Positions 10,401-20,785 are shown, counted from the stretch's first letter. The stretch is 64,000 bases of DNA from Deltaproteobacteria bacterium (GCA_026995935.1 JALWNK010000067.1:19309-83308), one strand, 5' to 3'. Made by a program: numbers and translations. The notes: generated by a model from the letters alone, not told the origin.

Positions 10401-11017
10401 ATAATACAGTCCAGGATACAGATAGCGCCCGTCTAGTGCTTTACGCCTTTGTTCGTTCTTTTTTTGACTCTCAACCCTCTAAAGAGAAGCACGAGTACTG
10501 GCTTATGCTCCTTGATGCCCTTGGAAGCGGCACAGGGTCAAGGCCCCTTGACGAGGCCCTTTTGGCCCTTAAAACCGCCCTTTCAAGCAGTGAAGTCATA
10601 GACGTTCAGAACGAATACTACGAGCTTTTTGAAAATCCCTTCAGCCCCAACCGAATCCAGCCCTTTTCCTCCTGGTACAAGGATGGGAAAATCATGGGCC
10701 CAAGCCTTGTAAAATTGAGACAGTTGCTCTATAACCTAAATTTAGGGAAGGAAGACAGTTTCAGGGAAACCGAGGATCATTTGGTCTTTTTGATAGACGT
10801 TATAATGCACCTCATTGAAGAGTCTGGCAGACAGGATTGTGAAAACACAGGGGTGCAGGCCAGCATCCTACGGAACTATCTTCTCCCAGTCATAAGGGGC
10901 ATGGAGGAAAAAATGGGGTCCTTGGAAAATTTTACCGTTTACAAGGCAGTCATTTCGGTTGCAAGTGCCTTTCTTGGTCTTGAGGAATGTCTTTTCCCCT
11001 CGGGTGATTCAACTTAA
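10397..11017 (+). CDS. TorD/DmsD-family molybdoenzyme chaperone
   Basis: ATGA overlap with upstream gene; YYELFENPFSPNRIQPFSSWY, EDHLVFLIDVIMHLIEE; sits before FDH. Confidence 0.78.
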   Translation: MNNTVQDTDSARLVLYAFVRSFFDSQPSKEKHEYWLMLLDALGSGTGSRPLDEALLALKTALSSSEVIDVQNEYYELFENPFSPNRIQPFSSWYKDGKIMGPSLVKLRQLLYNLNLGKEDSFRETEDHLVFLIDVIMHLIEESGRQDCENTGVQASILRNYLLPVIRGMEEKMGSLENFTVYKAVISVASAFLGLEECLFPSGDST

Positions 11018-11029
11018 AAGGAGGGAATC

Positions 11030-11230
11030 ATGGAAAATCAAAATAAAAGGGAACAACGGCGCTCCTTGATAAAGGGGTTTTTTGCTGCTGGGGCTGCTGC
11101 CGTATTGGGGGCCTCTGCAAGCAAAAAGGCAAGGGCCTCCCAGATGGAGCAGAAAGGGCAAGATAGTGAGGAGATCCTTTACCGGGAGACAGAGGAGTTC
11201 AGGGCCTATTACGATTCCCTTTTGGACTGA
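11030..11230 (+). CDS. small formate-dehydrogenase-region TAT-signal protein (66 aa)
   Basis: RRSLIKGFFAAGAAAVLGASA twin-arginine-like signal; immediately upstream of the FDH catalytic subunit. Confidence 0.75.
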   Translation: MENQNKREQRRSLIKGFFAAGAAAVLGASASKKARASQMEQKGQDSEEILYRETEEFRAYYDSLLD

Positions 11231-11249
11231 TTGAAAAAGGAGGTTTCAG

Positions 11250-14048
11250 ATGGCTTCCAGAAAGATAACAAAGGCTGGTGGCTCTGAGGGTAGGGGAGTT
11301 GCCACAACTTCTAAGTTTACAATCAATCCCAGGGTTGCAAGGCGTTCTTTCATGAAGATCGCTGCTGCCACTGCGGCCCTGGCCGGTATGAGCCTTGGGC
11401 CAAAGGTGGTTCACGAGCTCAATGCCCAGGAGAAAAAGGAGGCATACCCGGGTTCCAAGATGGTGCGAACGGTATGTACCCACTGTGCCGTAGGCTGCGG
11501 CATAAAGGCCCAGGTGCAAAACGGCTTATGGGTGCGCCAGGAAGTGGCCTCGGATCATCCTGTTTCACGAGGTGGCCACTGCTGCAAGGGGGCAGGCGCC
11601 ATAGACATGGTGACAAGTGAGAAGCGCCTCACCTCTCCCATGAAAAGGGTCAACGGAAAATGGCAGAAGATATCCTGGGAGCAGGCCCTTGACGAGGTGT
11701 GTGGAAAGCTTCTTGACATAAGAAAAAAGGACGGCCCCGATGCTGTACACTGGAATGGCAGCGCCAAGGTCTCAAACGAGATGGCCTATTTGCAAAGGAA
11801 GCTTGCCGCCTTCTGGGGGACCAACAACATAGACCATCAGGCCCGAATATGACACTCCACCACGGTGGCAGGTGTCGCCAACACATGGGGTTACGGGGCA
11901 ATGACAAACAGCATGAACGACATTCGCCATTCAAAGCTCGTCTTCATGCTTGGTTCAAATGCCGCAGAGGCCCATCCAGTGGCCATGCAGCACATACTTT
12001 ACGCAAAAGAGGTGAATAACGCACCTCTCATCGTTGTTGACCCTCGTTTTACAAAGCTTGCCGCAAAGGCCACGGATTACGTACGCATCCGTCCAGGCAC
12101 GGATACGGCCTTTGTCATGGGCCTTGTGAATGAGATAGTCACAAACGGCTGGCACGACAAGGATTTCATTAGAAAGCGGGTGGCCGGCTTTCCTGAAATG
12201 TGCGAGATTGCAAAGCACTACACACCGGAGGTGGTGGAAGACATAACCGGAATCCCTGCCTCTGAGGTGAAGAGGATAGCAAAGCTCCTTGCCACCCATA
12301 GGCCTGGCACGGTTGTCTGGTGCATGGGCGCAACCCAGCACTCCATAGGTTCCAGCAACACCAGGGCACTTTGCATTCTCCAGCTCGTTCTCGGAAATAT
12401 GGGGGTTTCAGGTGGTGGAACCAACATCTTCCGGGGCCACGACAACGTCCAGGGCGCAACGGACATGTGCGTGCTCTCCCATTCCCTGCCAGCCTATTAC
12501 GGCATAAAGGACGGTTCCTGGAAGCACTGGTGCAGGGTTTGGGACGTGGATTACGAGTGGATGAAGTCCCGCTTTCACAGCAAGGAGTACATGAACAAAA
12601 AGGGGTTCACCCTTGCCCGCTGGTACCAGGGGGTCATCCAGGAGGACAAGATAAGCCAGTACACGCCAATAAAGGCGGTGGTGTTCTGGGGATGCGCATC
12701 AAATTCCCAGTCCCAGTACCACAAGCTGAAAAAGGCCCTGGATAAGCTGGATCTCGTGGTGATAATCGATCCTTTTCCCACAATGACTGCAGCGGCCTGC
12801 GAAAAGGACAACGTTTACCTCTTGCCCTCGTCCAGCCAGTACGAGACAGAGGGAAGCGTCACCTCGAGTTCACGCCAGATACAGTGGAGGTTCAAGGTAG
12901 TGGACCCTGTCCATGACTCAAGGGACGACTACTGGATCATGGGCCAGATGGTCAAGCGTTTTGGTTTTCACGACAAGTTCTACAAGAACATAAAAAAGGT
13001 TCCAGACGACATTACAAGGGAGCTTTGCAAGGGTTCCCTCACCATTGGCTACAATGGCGCACTTCCTGAGCGGATAAAGAAACACACCCTTCACTGGGAG
13101 ACCTTTGACGTGGACAGTCTCCAGGCAAAGGGCGGACCGTGTGACGGCGAGTACTACGGGCTTCCGTGGCCCTGTTGGACCGAGACCCATCCGGGAACGC
13201 CAATTTTATACGACATCTCAAAGCCTGTGGCCAAGGGAGGCCTGCCCTTCAGGGCGCGTTTTGGCACAGAGCATACCTACTGGAACGGCAGGAAGGAGAA
13301 TCTACTGGCCGCCCCTGGCGTATACAATCCGGGAAGCCAGGTAAAGGGAGGATATCCTGAGTTCAAGGATATCGTGCCTGGGACCAACTGGAAGACAGAT
13401 CTTTCTCAAAAGACTATAAAGGTCGCCATTTCAAGGGGAATGGCCCCCTTTGGAAATGCCAGGGCAAGGTGCGTGTGCTGGAATTTTCCAGACCAGGTGC
13501 CTGTCCACAGGGAGCCCCTTCACTCCCCAAGGCCCGATCTCATTGCAAAGTATCCGACATATCCGGACAAGAAGGAGCAGTACAGGGTCTATACCAGGTT
13601 CAAGAGCGAGCAGAAACCGGAGCTTGTCAAGAACTTCCCTTACGTCCTAATTACTGGAAGGATGGTGGAGCACATGGGAGGTGGTGCGGAAACCAGGAGC
13701 AACAAGTACCTGGCAGAGCTTGCTCCAAAGATGTATGCAGAGATAAGCACCCGTCTTGCCAACAACCTTGGCATAAGGGACGGTGACATGATGTGGATAG
13801 AATCCCCTGAACAGGGCAAGGTGAAGGTCATGGCAAGGGTTACAGATCGCGTTGACGACAAGACCATCTTCATGCCCTTCCACTTTGGAGGCATGTTCAT
13901 GGGCCAGGACCTTTCCGGAAACTATCCCAAGGGTCACGAACCCTACTGTATAGGCGAGCCTGCCAACATCTGCACCAACTACGGCTATGACATCGTCACC
14001 CAGATACAGGGGACAAAGGAAGGGCTTTGCCAGGTGAAAAAGGCCTGA
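11250..14048 (+). CDS. fdhA: formate dehydrogenase catalytic subunit, selenocysteine-containing (TGA at 11850-11852 read as Sec)
   Basis: Two ORFs (11250-11852, 11865-14048) are in one frame, interrupted only by TGA in ..[29 protein letters not shown].., the canonical FDH Sec position; [4Fe-4S] motif [14 protein letters not shown] motif RRSFMK. Confidence 0.95.
11866..11880 (+). promoter_or_regulatory. candidate bacterial SECIS hairpin of fdhA
   Basis: TGGC-AGGTGTC-GCCA stem-loop; apical loop AGGU begins 21 nt from the U of UGA. Confidence 0.6.
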
Positions 14049-14070
14049 TACAGGGGCAGGAGGTTAAAAA

Positions 14071-14652
14071 ATGGCAAGAATGAAATTCCTGTGTGATATA
14101 GAGCGCTGCATTGACTGTAAGGGCTGCGTGATTGCCTGCAAGGAAGGAAACGGTGTCCCTGTAGGCATAAACCGCAGGCGTGTTATCACCATCAACCAGG
14201 GAAAGCCCGGTGAAAGGAGCATTTCCATTGCATGCATGCACTGCTCGGATGCCCCGTGTATTGCTGTCTGCCCTGTGAGTGCTTTGTACCAGAGGGATGA
14301 CGGTATCGTGCTGGTGAACAAGGATGTGTGCATTGGATGCGGCTACTGTTTTATCGCCTGCCCCTTTGGGGTGCCCCAGTTTCCCAAGGGCGACACCTTT
14401 GGAAAGCGCGGGGTCATGGACAAATGCACCTTCTGCGCAGGCGGGCCTGCCCCGAACTTCAGCGAGAAGGAGCGGAGGCTCTACGGGCAGAACAGGATAG
14501 CAGAGGGCAAGGTGCCCCTTTGCGCTGCAATGTGTTCCACCAAGGCCCTTCTTGCAGGAGATGGCGACAAGATTGCGCGAATATTTCAGGAAAGGGTAGC
14601 AAGGAGGGGTACAGGAGCAAAGGCCCCTGGCTGGTCAACTGCCTATAAGTAG
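14071..14652 (+). CDS. fdhB: formate dehydrogenase iron-sulfur subunit
   Basis: CIDCKGCVIACKEGN, CMHCSDAPCIAVCP, CIGCGYCFIACPFGVP. Confidence 0.9.
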   Translation: MARMKFLCDIERCIDCKGCVIACKEGNGVPVGINRRRVITINQGKPGERSISIACMHCSDAPCIAVCPVSALYQRDDGIVLVNKDVCIGCGYCFIACPFGVPQFPKGDTFGKRGVMDKCTFCAGGPAPNFSEKERRLYGQNRIAEGKVPLCAAMCSTKALLAGDGDKIARIFQERVARRGTGAKAPGWSTAYK

Positions 14653-14667
14653 GCAGGAGGTAGCGGC

Positions 14668-15540
14668 ATGAAGACATCACGCTGGATGGAAGTGGTGAAT
14701 CTATGCCTCCTTTTCTGTTTTCTGGGCGGGGGGCTTGCCTATGGCGCTGAAATGCTTCTTAGGGGCTTTGGTGCCATATCCACGGTGCAGGCCTTCAAGG
14801 AGTTTGGCGTGGTGGTGTCCCCCCACTGGCAGGCCTATGCAGAGGATTTCATCTCCTTTGTAAACGGGGTGGGCAGGCTTTACTTGCCGGTAATTGTGGG
14901 CGTTCCCCTTGTCTTTCTCATCCACTTTGTCGCAGTAGGCCCCAAGGGCTTTGAACACAAGGGCAGGAGAATCTCCTTCTATGGCCTGTTTACCCGCTTT
15001 CTTCACTGGATGTGCGCAATCTTCTTCTCACTCGTTGTGGTGAGCGGGATCATGGTGCTCTTTGCAAAGGCCCTTGGAGGCGGAAGTCTTGTGCTTTCTG
15101 CCAGAGGCGTTCATCTTTTTTGCGCCTATGGATTCATGGTCTTTGCGGCTCCACTCTTTCTCATCTGGTTAAAGGACATGTTTCCCGCTCCCTATGACAT
15201 CAAATGGCTCCTTTGCGGTGGAGGCTACCTTTCAAAAAAGAAGGTGGAGGTGCCGGCAGGCAAGTTTAACCTTGGTCAAAAGATGTGGTTCTGGCTTGCC
15301 TTTGTGGGCGGGGCAGTGATGTTTTACACGGGCTACGTGGTAAGTGGCCTTTCACTGCCGCAGGCCCAGATTGCAGGATACATCAAGATACATCTCATTC
15401 TAGGCCTCTTTCTAGTGGCGCTGTTTATAACCCATCTCTACATGTCCCTTTTTGCCGTAAAAGGTTCCTTAAAGAGCATGATTTCAGGCTACAAGTGGGA
15501 GGAAGAGGTAAGGGTGCTTCACAGCAGGATGCTCAAGTAG
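14668..15540 (+). CDS. fdhC: formate dehydrogenase cytochrome b556 (gamma) subunit
   Basis: TM protein with RFLHWMCAIFFSLVVVSGIM and HLILGLFLVALFITHLYMSLF; last gene of FDH operon. Confidence 0.85.
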   Translation: MKTSRWMEVVNLCLLFCFLGGGLAYGAEMLLRGFGAISTVQAFKEFGVVVSPHWQAYAEDFISFVNGVGRLYLPVIVGVPLVFLIHFVAVGPKGFEHKGRRISFYGLFTRFLHWMCAIFFSLVVVSGIMVLFAKALGGGSLVLSARGVHLFCAYGFMVFAAPLFLIWLKDMFPAPYDIKWLLCGGGYLSKKKVEVPAGKFNLGQKMWFWLAFVGGAVMFYTGYVVSGLSLPQAQIAGYIKIHLILGLFLVALFITHLYMSLFAVKGSLKSMISGYKWEEEVRVLHSRMLK

Positions 15541-15573
15541 TTGCCTGCCTCCTTAAAGGGACTGGAATTTTAG

Positions 15574-16743
15574 ATGCCAGCAGTTTCAACCGGCCTTGAA
15601 TGCTTTATTAGTAACAGGCCTTCCTGGGCAAGGGGCAGAAGGCTAGGCCTCCTTTGTAACCAGGCCTCTGTGGATGCAAGGCTAAGGCACGCTCGCTTAC
15701 TAGTTGATGAGGCCTTCCCGGGAAGTCTAAAGGCCGTTTTCAGCCCGCAACACGGCCTATTTTCTGAAAAACAGGACAACATGAAGGAGTCTGAGGATCT
15801 TTTGGATGAGCGACTCAAGATTCCTGTCTTCAGTCTCTACAGTGATAAAAGGGCTCCAACCAGGCGGCAGCTTGAAGGCATTGATCTTCTCTTAATCGAT
15901 CTTCAGGACTGCGGAACAAGGGTTTATACCTACATCTGGACAATGCTTCTTGCCATGAGGGCCTGTGCAAAAAATGGTGTTTCAGTGGCCGTTCTTGACA
16001 GGCCAAACCCCATAGGGGGCGAGGATGTGGAGGGGAACCTGCTTGAAAGTGAGCTCTTTTCCTTTGTGGGCATGGCACGGATCCCCATGAGACACGGCAT
16101 GACCATCTGTGAGCTTGCAAGTTTTTTCAAAGAAAGCGAAAAGCTCGATCTGGAACTTCATCTGGTTTCAATGGATGGCTGGAAAAGAAACATGTACTTT
16201 GATGACACAGGCCTTCCCTGGGTCCTTCCATCTCCAAACATGCCTCGGCTGGAGACGGCCCTGGTGTATCCAGGCCAGGTGATACTTGAAGGGACCAATC
16301 TTTCAGAGGGCAGGGGGACAACCCTTCCCTTTGAGATATTTGGAGCCCCTTATCTTAATGACAGGCTTGTTGAAGAACATTTCAAGGGGCTTGATGGCGG
16401 AAGACTTCGCTACCAATCCTTTGAACCCACCTTTAACAAGTGGCATGGCCACAGTTGCAGGGGCTTTCAGATACATGTCACAGACCGAAGGCGTTTCCGC
16501 CCCTACCGCTTCACCCTTAACCTTCTCTCCCTGCTGAGCAGGGTCCAGAAGGAGCAGTTTTCATGGACCCCTCCGCCATATGAATACGATTTCTGGAACC
16601 TTCCGGCAGACCTCATCATGGGAAGCAGGAAGGTAAGAAGAATGGTGGAAGAGGGTGTGGAAATGGAGGATTTTGACCAGGTTTTGTCAGAAGATGAGGC
16701 CTTTTTCCTCAAGATGAGACAGAAGTTTTTGATGTACGCCTGA
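15574..16743 (+). CDS. DUF1343/NamZ-like exo-beta-N-acetylmuramidase family protein
   Basis: LGLLCNQASVD, VFSPQHGLFSEKQDN, LLIDLQDCGTRVYTYIWTM, VLDRPNPIGG. Confidence 0.85.
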   Translation: MPAVSTGLECFISNRPSWARGRRLGLLCNQASVDARLRHARLLVDEAFPGSLKAVFSPQHGLFSEKQDNMKESEDLLDERLKIPVFSLYSDKRAPTRRQLEGIDLLLIDLQDCGTRVYTYIWTMLLAMRACAKNGVSVAVLDRPNPIGGEDVEGNLLESELFSFVGMARIPMRHGMTICELASFFKESEKLDLELHLVSMDGWKRNMYFDDTGLPWVLPSPNMPRLETALVYPGQVILEGTNLSEGRGTTLPFEIFGAPYLNDRLVEEHFKGLDGGRLRYQSFEPTFNKWHGHSCRGFQIHVTDRRRFRPYRFTLNLLSLLSRVQKEQFSWTPPPYEYDFWNLPADLIMGSRKVRRMVEEGVEMEDFDQVLSEDEAFFLKMRQKFLMYA

Positions 16744-17094
16744 CTAAGGCCGCTCCTTTTTCCTGGTAACCTCCTTTTTTATCCGGTTGAGGCAATGGGT
16801 GAGGGCGGAGATGACGTTTTCCCGATAGTCTCCTGCTATCCCAAGAAGCATCACGTCATCCCCCTTTTCCAGATGCCCCTGGCTTATCTCCACCTCGGCG
16901 GCAAGAACCCCGGGAAGACCCCTTGTCTCATCCATTATCTCCGAGAGCCTTTCAAAGTCCACCACCATCTCAAGGCTTGAGCAAGGGCTTCCATCCCTTG
17001 AATATTCCCTTACAAGGCCGTTGTGAATAAGGATCATCCCAGCCTTTGTGCCGGCCTTTTCCTTTAGCCTTTTCCTGAATCCTTCTATATCCAT
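16744..17094 (-). CDS. MoaE-like molybdopterin synthase catalytic subunit family protein
   Basis: AGMILIHNGLVREYSRDG, GDDVMLLGIAGDYRENVISALTHCLNRIKKEV; adjacent to AOR. Confidence 0.7.
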   Translation of the reverse strand: MDIEGFRKRLKEKAGTKAGMILIHNGLVREYSRDGSPCSSLEMVVDFERLSEIMDETRGLPGVLAAEVEISQGHLEKGDDVMLLGIAGDYRENVISALTHCLNRIKKEVTRKKERP

Positions 17095-17111
17095 AGTTTC
17101 TGGCCTCCTTT

Positions 17112-18866
17112 TTACGTTTTTTCCTCCTGGGCAACCCTTCTTATTGCATCCCCGTAGGCCTTTTTGAGAGATGAAAGGTAGTCCGCATCCGCTGGCCCCT
17201 TCCAGGATACCACCTTGAAGAAGCGTCTTGGAATGGTAATTGATTCAGGGTCAAAACCCGTTTTGAACCTGAGTTTCCACCTGGAGGCCCGGATGCCTGA
17301 TGCCGCATCATCAAGATTTTGCGCTAGTTCCACGTAGCCAAGGGATTCCAGACACTGGGCCAGCCTCTTTTTTTTGTAGACCTTTCTTGAAAAAAGGCAG
17401 GCAACCATGGAGTTAAGCAGACACCTTGAAAGTTCATCATCAAGAAGAAAGGATATGGCCTTGTCAAGGTCTCTTTCTGCGTGTTTTTGTTCGTAGGAGT
17501 ACGCGGCAGTGTCGAGATGGGAGTGGCGAAAGCCCAGGGACTGTGCGGTAAAAAAGAGCTCCCCTGTGGCATACCCGGCCATTTCCTGGCCGAGGACGCA
17601 GGCAAATTCACTGCCTCCGTAGCTTTCCGCCGCCTTGAGCGTCCCCTGGGCAAGGAGGCTGTAAAATCTGTTTGTGCCCTGGGCAAGGAATGTAACGGCC
17701 TCAAGGTATGCTGAAGCATCACCAAAGGAAAGGTCAACCATTGTCTGATCCCTGCTGATTATCCCCCTTTCAGTTGCCTCTGTGGCCCAGGCCAGGGCAA
17801 CGCCTGCAGAGATGACATCAAGCCCCATGCGGTCGGTCTTTTCAATGAGTTTTAATACGGAGACGGGTTCCTTGATGCCAAGCATGCTTCCTACGGCAAA
17901 GATGGGCTCGTAATCGTAGGCCATTTGCAGGTAATAGTAGCGGCTGTCTTCCATGAATTTTTCCCTTACAAAGCCTACGTGTATGCAGCCAACGGGGCAG
18001 CCGGAACAGGCCAGATTTCTCAAGAGGTGTTTTGCAGCAAAGGTTTCGCCGGAGATCCGGTGCGCCTCCGGGTCAAAGCTCTCCTTTAGATTTCTCCAGG
18101 GAAGGGACTTTAGCTGGTTTAACCGTTCAAGGTTGGCAGGGGTTCCGAGGTCATGATACTTGTGCATCATTCCTGAGTCATGAACGTCACGGTAGACCTC
18201 TTTCCATGCCTTTTTGTAGGCGCTTGGCTCTTCGGGAAGGGAAATGGATGAATCCCCCATGATGACTATGGCCTTAAGTTTTTTTACGCCCATGACAGAG
18301 CCAGCGCCAAGACGGCCGAAGTGGCGGTAGGTGTCTGCGTTTATGCAGGCCATGGCAGAAAGATTTTCCCCTGCAGGGCCTATTCTTAAAATGGACCTGT
18401 GGCCATGTGCCCTTTCAACCATTCGGCGAATTATCCTTCCAGAACGGATTACGTCCATGCCCCAGAGAAAATGGGCGTCTCGTATTTCCACGTTCCTTGA
18501 GCCGACCGTAAGGATGCACGGTCTTTCAGAGCGCCCAGTGATTACAAGGGCGTCAAGGCCCGCGAATCTGAGGCCGAGGGCCGAGCGCCCGCCCGCATGG
18601 CTTTCCGTGTACTGGTTGTGGTAGGGAGATCTGAAGGCGCAGACCGTTTTGCTCATCAGGGGGAAATAGCCAGTAAGAGGGCCTATGGCGAAAATCAGGG
18701 GCTGCCCAGGGTGATCCCAAGATTCATCTATGAGTCCAAACCTTTCAAAGAGCATGGCGCAGAGGCCGCTTCCGCCAAGGGCCTGCTCCCTGCCTTCAAG
18801 TTTAAGGATGGAGGCCTTTGAAGTGGAAAGGTCCACCTTCATTACGCGAAATCTTCTGGCGTTCAC
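17112..18866 (-). CDS. aor: aldehyde:ferredoxin oxidoreductase family (tungsten/molybdopterin) protein
   Basis: N-term MKVDLSTSKASI, GRLGAGSVMGVKKLKAIV, LACSGCPVGCIHVG. Confidence 0.9.
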   Translation of the reverse strand: MNARRFRVMKVDLSTSKASILKLEGREQALGGSGLCAMLFERFGLIDESWDHPGQPLIFAIGPLTGYFPLMSKTVCAFRSPYHNQYTESHAGGRSALGLRFAGLDALVITGRSERPCILTVGSRNVEIRDAHFLWGMDVIRSGRIIRRMVERAHGHRSILRIGPAGENLSAMACINADTYRHFGRLGAGSVMGVKKLKAIVIMGDSSISLPEEPSAYKKAWKEVYRDVHDSGMMHKYHDLGTPANLERLNQLKSLPWRNLKESFDPEAHRISGETFAAKHLLRNLACSGCPVGCIHVGFVREKFMEDSRYYYLQMAYDYEPIFAVGSMLGIKEPVSVLKLIEKTDRMGLDVISAGVALAWATEATERGIISRDQTMVDLSFGDASAYLEAVTFLAQGTNRFYSLLAQGTLKAAESYGGSEFACVLGQEMAGYATGELFFTAQSLGFRHSHLDTAAYSYEQKHAERDLDKAISFLLDDELSRCLLNSMVACLFSRKVYKKKRLAQCLESLGYVELAQNLDDAASGIRASRWKLRFKTGFDPESITIPRRFFKVVSWKGPADADYLSSLKKAYGDAIRRVAQEEKT

Positions 18867-19306
18867 CTTGCTGCCTCCATGGATTTGTCATTCAAGGGAG
18901 CCTCTTCATTCACCTCTACCATTTCAAGGCAGCCGTGTGGACAAAACCTGGTGCAAAGCCCGCAATGTATGCACACAATGGGGTCGCCTGATGGGCTGAG
19001 GGTAATTGCCTCAACCGGGCATGCTTCCTTGCACTTTGTGCATTTTATGCAAAGTTCCCTTTTTATCTTTATTCCACCTGACCTTCGCACAATAATAGCC
19101 TCAGTTGGGCAGGCCCTGGCACATGCAGGGTCCTCGCAGGCAAGGCAGTATCTTGCCTCAAAACCAGTGGATATCCCGCCCGTACTCCTTATGCGTATCC
19201 CCGCGTTTTCCCATGACAGGATATTGTGCACCAGCCTTGCGCAGGTCATGGAACAGACGTGGCAGCCAATACACCTTTCTATTCGTAAGGCCTTAAGGAC
19301 CTTCAT
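18863..19306 (-). CDS. 4Fe-4S ferredoxin, AOR electron-transfer partner
   Basis: CIGCHVCSMTC, CLACEDPACARACPTEA, CIKCTKCKEACPVEA, CIHCGLCTRFCP; overlaps AOR start. Confidence 0.88.
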   Translation of the reverse strand: MKVLKALRIERCIGCHVCSMTCARLVHNILSWENAGIRIRSTGGISTGFEARYCLACEDPACARACPTEAIIVRRSGGIKIKRELCIKCTKCKEACPVEAITLSPSGDPIVCIHCGLCTRFCPHGCLEMVEVNEEAPLNDKSMEAAR

Positions 19307-19556
19307 GGATTGTCTCCCCTGTTAAAAATAGAGGCAATTTTTCTGGCTTTGATCAGGGAGCGTATCATCGTATTGTAGTTAAGACTTTTCCTTTCAGGTA
19401 CGAGTGCTTTTTTAGGTAAAAAGAATCTCTATTCTAAGTCTAAAGGACCGTTTAGGAAAGTCGAAATTGCCACATTACTAAACCGTTTTGGGATGTTACA
19501 GTAAAATAATTTCACGTGGGACTAATTTTAGCTGAGTATAAGGCCTTGTTGAAAAA

Positions 19557-20711
19557 ATGTTAGAGAGTCCGCGAGATTACAGAGACGGCATCAGGACAGC
19601 CAGACAGAGGGCCCTTTCTTCCTTCATTCTTAACGTGGTTCTTGCCCTCGTAAAGGGCTACTTCGGAAGCATTACAAACAGTAAGGCGCTTCTTGGGGAT
19701 GCAATACACTCGGCAACAGATGTTGTGGCTTCGCTTGCCACCTTTTTGGGCATATGGGCGGCTAACAAGCGGCATCCCTCCTTTCCGTACGGGCTTTATA
19801 AGGCGGAAACCCTTGCCACCCTGGTAAGCTCCATTGCAATACTCTTTGCCGGATATGAGATTGCAAAGAGTGCCTTAGTCTGCCCTGAGACCCATCCTGA
19901 CGTGGCCGTTGCCCTGCCTGTGGCCGTCTTGTGTCTTTTAGTGAGCCTTGTATTTGGAATTTTGCAGGTCCGGGCAGGAGAGCGGCTTGGAAGGCCGGCA
20001 CTTGTGGCAGATGGCAAGGATTACCTTGCTGACAGCCTTTCCACAGCCGTGGTTGTTGCTGGCCTTCTGGCAGGCCTTGCAGGTTTCCACCTTGACAGGC
20101 TTGCCGCTGTGATCGTGTCCCTTTTCGTTTTCAGGGCTGGGGGAGTAATTTTGTGGGCCTCCTTAAAGGAGCTCCTGGATGCCGCAATAGACCGGGAGAC
20201 GGAACGGGAAATCATTGGATTTGTGGAGTCTAATCCGGTGGTTACCAGGGTAAAGCGTGTCTACAGCAGGGGAGCCGGTGGGAGGATCATAATAGACATG
20301 GACGTTGTCATGAAGACCATGTCCCATCAGGTTGCAGACAAGGTCGCTGATGAGTTGGAGGAGGAGATTGTAAAACGTTATCCAAAGGTGGTACTTGCCA
20401 GGATTCGTCCGCATTTTGAGCCTTCGGAAAGGATTGTAAGGATAACACCTGTAGAGGAGCCTGGTGGCCCTGTGTCTGAGCATCTGGCAGGTGCCCCGTG
20501 GTTCATGGTGGAGGAGATGGATACAACAACAGGTGAGGTTGTGGAGAGGCGTTTTGTTCAAAATCCCCATGTAAAGGCGGAAAGACGAAAGGGTTTTCTT
20601 GTAGGAAAGTGGCTGCTTTCTTTTAAACCTGACCAGGTGGTTGTGAAAAGGCGTCATGGAGGTACTGCCGAGGCCTTGCTTGAAGGGGCTGGTGTCCAAC
20701 TAAAGACTTAG
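19557..20711 (+). CDS. cation diffusion facilitator family transporter with C-terminal NifX/NifB-like domain
   Basis: CDF: SKALLGDAIHSATDVVAS and KDYLADSLSTAVVVAG; C-term RIVRITPVEEPGGPVSEHLAGAPWFMVEEMDTTTGEVVERRFVQNPH resembles dinitrogenase FeMo-cofactor-type domain. Confidence 0.82.
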   Translation: MLESPRDYRDGIRTARQRALSSFILNVVLALVKGYFGSITNSKALLGDAIHSATDVVASLATFLGIWAANKRHPSFPYGLYKAETLATLVSSIAILFAGYEIAKSALVCPETHPDVAVALPVAVLCLLVSLVFGILQVRAGERLGRPALVADGKDYLADSLSTAVVVAGLLAGLAGFHLDRLAAVIVSLFVFRAGGVILWASLKELLDAAIDRETEREIIGFVESNPVVTRVKRVYSRGAGGRIIIDMDVVMKTMSHQVADKVADELEEEIVKRYPKVVLARIRPHFEPSERIVRITPVEEPGGPVSEHLAGAPWFMVEEMDTTTGEVVERRFVQNPHVKAERRKGFLVGKWLLSFKPDQVVVKRRHGGTAEALLEGAGVQLKT

Positions 20712-20742
20712 TTCTTTCTTTTGCTCGCCCAAAAGAAAGAAC
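20711..20742. repeat. 13-bp perfect inverted repeat (GTTCTTTCTTTTG-CTCGCC-CAAAAGAAAGAAC), possible terminator/repeat arm
   Basis: Direct reading; first base is the last base of the CDF stop codon. Confidence 0.85.
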
Positions 20743-20785
20743 CAAAGAAAACGGCGCCCCATTGCCGCTTTTATCCTGTGCGCGC

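Noticed and set aside
12169-12745. Many antisense/overlapping ORFs of 60-200 aa inside large genes (e.g. opposite fdhA, dsrP, glyS)
   Set aside because: They lie inside strongly supported genes and show shadow-frame composition without recognisable motifs.
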